Shown here: in pieces, positions 57,990 through 64,000 of the stretch
Layout: each line of letters begins with the position of its first letter
How positions within the stretch are numbered: position 1 is the stretch's first letter
Translations under genes and position numbers: made by a program
NCBI RefSeq assembly: GCF_003626915.1
Contig: NZ_CP032570.1
Span: forward strand, 2,293,001 to 2,357,000
DNA from: Tsuneonella amylolytica
Lineage (GTDB): Bacteria > Pseudomonadota > Alphaproteobacteria > Sphingomonadales > Sphingomonadaceae
Direction: 5' to 3'
DNA length: 64,000 nt
The notes under the pieces: model-generated
The model's database searches: none
The model's input: the letters and a program-made list of their open reading frames with translations, nothing else
What the model was told of the DNA's origin: nothing

Positions 57990-59381
57990 GTGACGGTCGC
58001 CGCGGCTGCTCCGACGCCGGGCCCGGGCCATACCGGTAGCCTGACGCGGCGCATCATGCTGATCGCGTTCGGCTGGATCGCGATCCTGCTGCTGGCCGGC
58101 GGTTTCGCGCTCGACCGGACGCTGACCAACCTCGTCGAAAAGAACTTCGACGACCAGCTCGGCTACATGCTCACCGCGATGATCTCGTCGGTGGAGATCG
58201 TTCCCGACGGGTCGGGCGAGGTCTATTTCATCCGGCCGTTGGGCGACCAGCGTTTCCTCGAGCCCAACAGCGGCCTCTACTGGCAGATCACCGGCAAGGG
58301 GCAGGACGACTACCTCAGCCGCAGCCTGTGGGACCGCACGCTGAAGGTCCGCGCCGAACCCGGCAACGCGGACACGCAGATTTACGATTCCGACCAGTTC
58401 GCGGGCGAACCGCTGCGGATCGCGGAACGCGCGATCATGCTGCCCGGCAGCGATACGACCTGGACGTTCGCCGTCGCCTCCAGCCGGGGCGAGCTCAATT
58501 CGCAGATCGCCCGCATCCGCTCGATCCTGTACTGGAGCTTCGCGGTGCTGGGCTTCGGCCTGTTCGCGATGGCGATGGCGCAGACGTGGTACGGCCTCGG
58601 CCCGCTGCGGCGCGTTCGCAAGGCGATCCAGACGATGCGGGTCGGCGGGTCCAACCGCGTCACCGATCCGCTGCCGCTTGAGGTGCAGCCGCTGGTCGAG
58701 GAACTGAACGCGCTGCTCGCCCACTCCGAACGGCAGGCGGAAGAGGCGCGTACCCACGCCGGCAACCTCGCCCATGCCCTGAAGACCCCGCTCACCGTCA
58801 TCAACAACGCCGCCACCGCCCGGGCCGACGACCTGTCGGAGACCGTCATCCGCGAATCGGGCACGATGCGCCGTCACGTCGACCATCACCTCGCTCGCGC
58901 GCGCGCCGTGGGTCGCCGGGCGGTGGGCCATGCCAACACGCCCGTCTGCGAAAGCGCGGAGGCGGTGCGCCGCGCGGTGGAGCGGCTCTATCCCGACGTC
59001 CGCTTCGACATCGCCGGCAATCGCAAGGCCGCCGTCGCGATCGAGCGGCAGGACCTCGACGAAATCCTCGGCAACCTCATCGAAAACGCGGCCAAGTACG
59101 GCGGCGGCAGCGTCTTCGTCACCGTCGATGCCGAACCCGAGGCCGCCGAGTGCGCGATCTGGGTGGAGGACGACGGCACCGGCATTCCCGAGGCGGAGCG
59201 CGTCCGCATCTTCGATCGCGGCGCGCGGCTCGACACCGGCAAGCCCGGCACCGGCCTCGGCCTCGCGATCGTGCGCGACGTGGCGGAAATCTACGGCGGC
59301 TCGGTCACCCTGGGCGAGAGCGAGGATTTGGGTGGATTGATGGTCCGGCTCGGTTTGCCCCGCGCGGGGGCGGGGGTATAG
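57990..59381 (+). CDS. Sensor histidine kinase (partner of the OmpR-type regulator)
   Basis: 463 aa if the GTG at 57990 is used; the frame is open further upstream within the regulator gene (GTG at 57870), and an ATG at 58056 is also possible. TM1 is IMLIAFGWIAILLLAGGFAL, a periplasmic domain of about 130 residues follows, then TM2 (ILYWSFAVLGFGLFAMAMAQ) and a HAMP segment. The H-box is NLAHALKTPLTVINNAA, N-box NLIENAAKYG, G1 DDGTGIP and G2 GTGLGLAI, all intact. It autophosphorylates and controls the response regulator. Confidence 0.9.
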   Translation: MTVAAAAPTPGPGHTGSLTRRIMLIAFGWIAILLLAGGFALDRTLTNLVEKNFDDQLGYMLTAMISSVEIVPDGSGEVYFIRPLGDQRFLEPNSGLYWQITGKGQDDYLSRSLWDRTLKVRAEPGNADTQIYDSDQFAGEPLRIAERAIMLPGSDTTWTFAVASSRGELNSQIARIRSILYWSFAVLGFGLFAMAMAQTWYGLGPLRRVRKAIQTMRVGGSNRVTDPLPLEVQPLVEELNALLAHSERQAEEARTHAGNLAHALKTPLTVINNAATARADDLSETVIRESGTMRRHVDHHLARARAVGRRAVGHANTPVCESAEAVRRAVERLYPDVRFDIAGNRKAAVAIERQDLDEILGNLIENAAKYGGGSVFVTVDAEPEAAECAIWVEDDGTGIPEAERVRIFDRGARLDTGKPGTGLGLAIVRDVAEIYGGSVTLGESEDLGGLMVRLGLPRAGAGV

Positions 59382-59414
59382 GCGCCGCCTCCTGACCCGG
59401 GCGGAGATGTTGGC

Positions 59415-60677
59415 ATGAGCGATGCGATGCGCCGGACGATACCGGTCGCCGTTCTCGCCGCCGCCATCGCGATCCTCGGCGGACTGTACCTGTCGGGCCA
59501 GCACGGCGCGTTCGCATGGATCATGCGTCACTGGCTGGTCATGTTCGACATGCCGCCTTTCGCCGACGCGGAAGGAATGCTGGGCGCGATCGAGTGCGAG
59601 CGGGCGGGGATCGAGACCTATCTCGGCAACCCCTGCGATCCGAAGGCGCGGCCGTTCGTCTACACCCCGACGTGGAAGCTGCTGACCGCGCTGCCGGTGA
59701 CCCGCGCCTGGACGCTGCCGGTGGTCGCGGTGTCGATCCTCGCGTTCCTCGCCGCGCTGTGGGCGCTGCCGCCTGCGAAGGATCGCCGCGGGCTGGCGTT
59801 CCGCATTGCCGCCGTCCTGTCGCCGAGCACGCTGATGGCGATCGAGTACGGCAACAACGAGATGCTGATCTTCGCCCTCGCGGTCGCGGGCGCGATTCTT
59901 GTTGCTCGGAGCTGGACGGCGCGCGTGGCCGCCTACGCGGTCTTCTTCCTACTCGGGCTGCTGAAGTACTTCCCGTTCACCGCGCTCGCCCTCGCGCTAC
60001 GCGAGCGACCGGCGCGCCTGTTCGCGGTGAGCGCCGCGACGGCGCTCGGTCTCGCACTGTTCGCCGCTCTTGCGGGCGAGCAACTCCGCCTCAGCCTCGC
60101 GAACATCCCCAGCATGTCGGCCATGAGCTACGTCTTCGGGGTCAAGAACTTCTCCGACCTGATGACGGCCTCGGGTGTGACGGGACCGGTGCCGGTTTTC
60201 GTGCGCGGGATCCTTACCGCGATCGTCGTGGGCGGGGCGGTGGTGTTAGCATTGAAGGCCGAAGTCCGTTCGGCGGCCGGGTCGCTCGACGAAGGCACGC
60301 GCATCTTCCTGTTGGTGGGCGGCATCCTTACCGTATCGGCCTACCTTCTCGCGCAGAACGTCGCCTACCGGCAGGTGCATATGCTGATGGTCCTGCCCGC
60401 CCTCCTCGCCATCGCCGCGCGTGAAGGGAGCGACCGGCGCTGGCGGGCGCTGCCGTGGATCGCGGTCGGCCTGATGTACGCCTTCACCATCCGCATGGGC
60501 ATCCGCGCCCCGTTCGGCGAGGACACGCCCGCGTTCGCGATCCTGACCCTCGCGGGCTTTTTCGCGCGCGAGCTTGCGTGGCTGGTGCAGGCGACCGTCG
60601 TGCTCGCGCTGGTGATCGCTGCGTTTCCGCCCGTGCCCTTGCTCGAGCGACTGCGGACCTTGCGCCCGGTGCGCTAG
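59415..60677 (+). CDS. Membrane glycosyltransferase, GT87/DUF2029-like
   Basis: 420 aa. About ten membrane helices. The family's features are an acidic periplasmic entry (GIETYLGNPCDPKARPFVYT), YGNNEMLIFALAVAG, and GLLKYFPFTALAL. GT87 proteins use polyprenyl-phosphate sugars on the outer face of the inner membrane. The substrate is unknown. It starts 33 nt after the kinase; its stop overlaps the convergent chorismate mutase by 4 nt. Confidence 0.72.
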   Translation: MSDAMRRTIPVAVLAAAIAILGGLYLSGQHGAFAWIMRHWLVMFDMPPFADAEGMLGAIECERAGIETYLGNPCDPKARPFVYTPTWKLLTALPVTRAWTLPVVAVSILAFLAALWALPPAKDRRGLAFRIAAVLSPSTLMAIEYGNNEMLIFALAVAGAILVARSWTARVAAYAVFFLLGLLKYFPFTALALALRERPARLFAVSAATALGLALFAALAGEQLRLSLANIPSMSAMSYVFGVKNFSDLMTASGVTGPVPVFVRGILTAIVVGGAVVLALKAEVRSAAGSLDEGTRIFLLVGGILTVSAYLLAQNVAYRQVHMLMVLPALLAIAAREGSDRRWRALPWIAVGLMYAFTIRMGIRAPFGEDTPAFAILTLAGFFARELAWLVQATVVLALVIAAFPPVPLLERLRTLRPVR

Positions 60678-61000
60678 CCGCCTGCCGGCCGGCCTGCGCG
60701 ATTATGATGCCGGATCACCTCGTCGATCACGAAGCGGATGAATTTCTCGCTGAATTCGGGGTCGAGGTCCGATTCCTCGGCCAGTTGACGGAGCCGGGCG
60801 ATCTGCGCCGCCTCGCGCGCGGGATCGGCGGGGGGCAGGGCGTTGGCGGCCTTGTGACGGCCGACCGCCTGGGTGATCCGGAACCGTTCGGCCAGGATGT
60901 GGATCAGCGCCGCGTCGAAATTGTCGATGCTCTTGCGATAGGCGGCGAGGGTCGCGTCGGAGGCGGCCGCGGCGGACGGTGTGTCGGGTTGCTCGGTCAT
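60674..61000 (-). CDS. Chorismate mutase, AroQ type
   Basis: 108 aa, one helical AroQ-type domain. YRKSIDNFDAALIHILAERF gives the first helix with Arg and the conserved IDNxD, then ITQAVGRHKAANALPPADPA and REAAQIARLRQL provide Lys and Arg active-site positions. It converts chorismate to prephenate in phenylalanine and tyrosine synthesis. The gene is short and standalone, not fused to prephenate dehydratase. Convergent with the GT87-like gene by 4 nt. Confidence 0.88.
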   Translation of the reverse strand: MTEQPDTPSAAAASDATLAAYRKSIDNFDAALIHILAERFRITQAVGRHKAANALPPADPAREAAQIARLRQLAEESDLDPEFSEKFIRFVIDEVIRHHNRAGRPAGG

Positions 61001-61065
61001 CCGCCGGGCACGATAGCGGCGATTCCGTGCTTGCCAAGCAACCCGCGCTTTCGCATGGCCAAGCG

Positions 61066-62085
61066 GTGACTGCCGATATCGTCCCGCTCAAGCGCCGGTC
61101 CGACCGTGCGCCGTCGCTCGATCCGATGCTCGCGCTGACCGCGCAGGGCATGAACGCGGTGAACGCGGTCATCCTCGACCGGATGCAGTCGAAAATCCCC
61201 CTCATCCCGGCGCTCGCGGGCCACCTGATCTCGGGCGGGGGCAAGCGGCTGCGCCCGATGCTGACGCTCGCCGGGGCGGAGCTTGTCGGGTATTCGGGCA
61301 ATCGCCATCACAAGCTCGCCGCCGCGGTCGAGTTCATCCATACCGCGACGCTGCTGCACGACGATGTCGTCGACGGCAGCGACCTCAGGCGGGGCAAGGC
61401 GGCGGCCAACATCATCTTCGGCAATCCCGCCACCGTGCTCGTCGGGGATTTCCTGTTCAGCCGCGCGTTCGAGCTGATGACCGAGGACGGCAGTCTCAAG
61501 GTCCTGCGCATCCTGTCGAACGCCAGCGCGGTCATCGCGGAAGGCGAGGTCGACCAGCTGACCGCGCAGCGCCAGATCGAAACCAGCGAGGAACGCTACC
61601 TCTCGATCATCGGGGCCAAGACCGCCGCCCTGTTCGCCGCCGCCAGCCGCATCGCGGCGGTCGTGGCCGAATGCGACGAGCGGGCCGAGCAGGCGCTCGA
61701 CGACTACGGCCGCAACCTGGGCGTGGCGTTCCAGCTCGTCGACGATGCGATCGACTACGATTCGGATGCGACGACGATGGGCAAGGCGCGCGGCGACGAC
61801 TTCCGCGAAGGCAAGATGACCTTGCCCGTAATCCTCGCCTACGCGCGCGGAGACCAGGACGAACGCAAGTTCTGGCAGGACGCGATATCCGGCCGCCGCG
61901 AGGGCGACGATGCGCTGGCGGAGGCGACCCGCCTCATCGCGCGCCACGACGCGGTCGAGGCGACCCGCGAGCGCGCCCGCCACTTCGCCGCCCGCGCGAT
62001 CGACGCGCTGTCGATCTTTCCCGACGGTAACGCCCGCCGCGCGATGGCCGAAGCCGCCGAATTCGCGGTGGCCCGCGGGTACTGA
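61066..62085 (+). CDS. ispB: Long-chain polyprenyl diphosphate synthase (IspB-like)
   Basis: 339 aa from a GTG start. Trans-prenyltransferase fold: GGGKRLRPML, the first Asp-rich motif LLHDDVVD and the second LVDDAIDYD. The residue before the first motif (small residues, THLL-type IHTATLLHDD) suggests a long product such as octaprenyl or decaprenyl diphosphate for ubiquinone, matching ubiA in this window. Chain length cannot be fixed by eye. Confidence 0.9.
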   Translation: MTADIVPLKRRSDRAPSLDPMLALTAQGMNAVNAVILDRMQSKIPLIPALAGHLISGGGKRLRPMLTLAGAELVGYSGNRHHKLAAAVEFIHTATLLHDDVVDGSDLRRGKAAANIIFGNPATVLVGDFLFSRAFELMTEDGSLKVLRILSNASAVIAEGEVDQLTAQRQIETSEERYLSIIGAKTAALFAAASRIAAVVAECDERAEQALDDYGRNLGVAFQLVDDAIDYDSDATTMGKARGDDFREGKMTLPVILAYARGDQDERKFWQDAISGRREGDDALAEATRLIARHDAVEATRERARHFAARAIDALSIFPDGNARRAMAEAAEFAVARGY

Positions 62086-62191
62086 CTTACGCTTTCCTAC
62101 CGCCCGCGCAATGTGGCAGGCCAGGCCGATGCACCGTCGTGTTCTTTCCCTGCCCCTTATTCCTGCCATGCGCGGGGACGAGGACAGCGCG

Positions 62192-62293
62192 ATGGCTAAG
62201 GTGACAAACGCGACAGCCCGAAACGCTGGTTTACAGATGATTCAGGCGGGTCAGGGTTTGCGGAAAAGCACCCCGATCAGTGTGACACCGTGA
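62192..62293 (+). CDS. Possible 33-aa leader ORF coupled to hrpB
   Basis: A 34-codon frame from the ATG at 62192, with GAGGA 7 nt before it, ends with TGA at 62291-62293, overlapping the hrpB GTG start as GTGA. The product is MAKVTNATARNAG... to residue 33, without recognised motif. It may be a real translationally coupled leader peptide or chance. No homology can be claimed. Confidence 0.28.
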   Translation: MAKVTNATARNAGLQMIQAGQGLRKSTPISVTP

Positions 62294-64000
62294 CCGACCT
62301 GCCCATCCACGCGGTTCTGCCGGACCTGCTAGCCGCGCTGCGCGAGGCCACCGGAGCGGTGCTGATTGCGCCGCCGGGGGCGGGCAAGACGACCGCGGTC
62401 GCGCCGGCGCTGATCGGCGAGGCATGGTGCGCCGGTCAGGTCATCGTCACCTCACCCCGCCGGGTCGCGGCCCGCGCTGCGGCCGAACGAATGGCGGACC
62501 TGCTGGGCAAGAAGGCGGGGCAGACGATCGGCTACGCCACCCGCATGGACACCCGCCAGTCCGCCGCCACCCGCGTGCTGGTCGTGACCGAGGCGATCCT
62601 CGTCAACCGGTTGCTCGACGACCCCGAGATGGCGGGCGTCTCCGCGATCCTTTTCGACGAAGCGCACGAGCGGCATCTCGACGGCGATCTGGGGCTGGCG
62701 CTCGCGCTCGAAAGCCAGGCCGTCCTGCGCGAGGATTTGCGCGTGCTGGTGATGAGCGCCACCATCGACGGCGCGCGGTTCGCGCGGATGCTCGGCCCCG
62801 ATGCGCCGGTGATCGAGAGCGCGGGCAAAGCCTATCCGCTGGATATCAGGTGGTTGGGTTCGGACCCGCGCAAGCGCACCGAGGACGCGGTGGCCGATGC
62901 GGTCGCGGTCGCCTGGCGCGAAGAGGACGGCGATGTCCTGGCGTTCCTCCCCGGCGTCGGCGAGATCGAGCGGGTGCGGGAGCGGCTGGAGGGGCGGCTG
63001 CCGGACACCGCGATCCTGCCGCTGCACGGGCAGGTGGATCCCGCCGGCCAGCGCGCCGCGATCCGGCGCGACCCGAACGGGCGGCGGCGGGTGGTGCTGG
63101 CGACGAGCATCGCGGAAACCTCGCTCACGCTCGACGGCGTGTCGGTGGTGGTCGACAGCGGCCTTGCCCGGCGCGCCGAGTTCGACAAGGCGGCGGGGAC
63201 CACGCACCTCGTCACCGGCCGGGCGAGCCAGGCTGCCGCGGCCCAGCGCGCCGGGCGGGCGGCGCGGCAGGGGCCGGGCGTCGCTTACCGATTGTGGGAG
63301 GAAGCCGCGCACCCCGGCCGCCCGCCCTACGATCCGCCAGAGATGCTGACCGCCGATCTTGCGCCGCTGGTGCTATCGCTGGCGCGCTGGGGAGCGGGCG
63401 ATCCGGCGGCGCTCCCGTGGCTCGACCCGCCGCCCGCCGCGAGTCTCGCCGCAGCCCGCTCACGGCTGCAGGCACTTGGGGCGCTGGGAGCGGACGGGCG
63501 GATCACCGACCGCGGACGCCACCTCGCCGCTCTGCCGCTCGACCCGGCGCACGCGGCGATGGTCCTGGCCGGCGCGCAGGCCGGGGAAGGGGAAGCCGCC
63601 GCGCGGCTGGCCCTGCTGCTGCAGGAACGCGGCCTCGGCGGGCGGGGGGAAGACCTGGACGCGCGCCTGCGCCGCTGGTCCGCCGATCGCTCGCCCCGCG
63701 CCGAGGCGAGCCGCAAGCTGGCCGCCGGCTGGGCGCGCAAGGCCGGCGAACTCGTCGGAAAGGCTCGGGAGGAATGCGCTCCGCTCGCGGTCCACCTGCT
63801 TGCCGGGCTGCCGGACAATCTCGCGCGCCGCCGCGATCCCTCGGGCGAGCACTGGCTGTCGGCCGGCGGGCGCGGCTACCTACTCGATCCGGCCAGCCCC
63901 CTCGCGCGGGCGGAGTGGCTCGCGATCGGCGACGCGCAGGGTTCGGCCCGGGGCGCGCGCATCACCGCCGCGCTGGCGCTCGATGGGGCCGACGTGGAGC
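62290..64000 (+). CDS. hrpB: ATP-dependent helicase HrpB (5' part)
   Basis: Open from the GTG at 62290 to the right edge, about 570 residues, so the C-terminus is outside the window. DEAH-box helicase: Walker A APPGAGKTT (residues 28-36), TSPRRVAARAAAERM, Walker B DEAHERHLD (near 124-132), SAT motif MSATIDGARF, and motif VI QAAAAQRAGRAARQGPG, where the usual AGR is AAR. HrpB-type proteins are RNA/DNA helicases of the DEAH family with a distinct C-terminal domain. The role in this organism is not known. Confidence 0.92.
   Translation, partial: MTDLPIHAVLPDLLAALREATGAVLIAPPGAGKTTAVAPALIGEAWCAGQVIVTSPRRVAARAAAERMADLLGKKAGQTIGYATRMDTRQSAATRVLVVTEAILVNRLLDDPEMAGVSAILFDEAHERHLDGDLGLALALESQAVLREDLRVLVMSATIDGARFARMLGPDAPVIESAGKAYPLDIRWLGSDPRKRTEDAVADAVAVAWREEDGDVLAFLPGVGEIERVRERLEGRLPDTAILPLHGQVDPAGQRAAIRRDPNGRRRVVLATSIAETSLTLDGVSVVVDSGLARRAEFDKAAGTTHLVTGRASQAAAAQRAGRAARQGPGVAYRLWEEAAHPGRPPYDPPEMLTADLAPLVLSLARWGAGDPAALPWLDPPPAASLAAARSRLQALGALGADGRITDRGRHLAALPLDPAHAAMVLAGAQAGEGEAAARLALLLQERGLGGRGEDLDARLRRWSADRSPRAEASRKLAAGWARKAGELVGKAREECAPLAVHLLAGLPDNLARRRDPSGEHWLSAGGRGYLLDPASPLARAEWLAIGDAQGSARGARITAALALDGADVE

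Overview
The window is a 64 kb stretch of a GC-rich bacterial chromosome with no plasmid, prophage, insertion sequence or CRISPR signature. Gene content points to Alphaproteobacteria, most likely Sphingomonadales: a class I lysyl-tRNA synthetase, a GCS2-type (plant-like) glutamate-cysteine ligase, aroQ-accB-accC in one run, a cysG-DUF2849-cysI-cysH-DUF934 sulfur operon, and a standalone gene-transfer-agent-type holin. The family or genus cannot be fixed from the sequence alone. Genes are packed tightly, many overlap by 4-17 nt, and GTG starts are common.

Layout. 1-12.9 kb: the 3' part of bamB, a membrane methyltransferase, rsmE-gshA-monooxygenase (minus), ubiA and an SRAP protein (plus), a DinG-like helicase coupled to sixA (minus), class I lysS, a 2OG-Fe(II) oxygenase and a cytochrome b561, closed by a strong terminator. 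12.9-19.7 kb: small stress and envelope genes (RcnB-like, entericidin-like, divergent azoR/hxlR with an operator, a cold-shock gene), ettA and an M28 peptidase. 19.8-30 kb: tRNA-Ile2 and tRNA-Pro, a deacetylase and an atypical histidine kinase, an Lrp regulator, YihY, then holin / WYL-like / aroQ / accB / accC, a DUF885 hydrolase and a LacI regulator. 30.7-33.8 kb: a marR-emrA-emrB efflux operon with a near-perfect palindromic operator touching the marR start codon.

33.8-39 kb: the assimilatory sulfite-reduction operon with a divergent Lrp/AsnC regulator. 39-47.1 kb: a respiratory locus with a fused subunit I+III oxidase, a subunit II-cytochrome c fusion, two lipoprotein cytochromes, b561, CtaG and a sorbosone-dehydrogenase-like lipoprotein. 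It encodes a caa3-type terminal oxidase whose subunit I lacks the usual K-channel Thr/Lys pair. 47.3-64 kb: tRNA-Pro(GGG), yajC-secD-secF, a glycosyltransferase, an XRE regulator divergent from a DUF6456 gene, a CDP-alcohol phosphatidyltransferase, a GST, an ABC-F ATPase, SIMPL, PepSY, a two-component pair, a GT87-like protein, chorismate mutase, a polyprenyl diphosphate synthase and the 5' part of hrpB.

Most of the window is ordinary core chromosome. The points most worth following are the altered proton-channel residues of the oxidase, two leaders that can bury the Shine-Dalgarno sequence (csp and gst), the orphan holin/WYL pair next to fatty-acid and shikimate genes, a histidine kinase with an eroded ATPase domain, and several clean operator palindromes.
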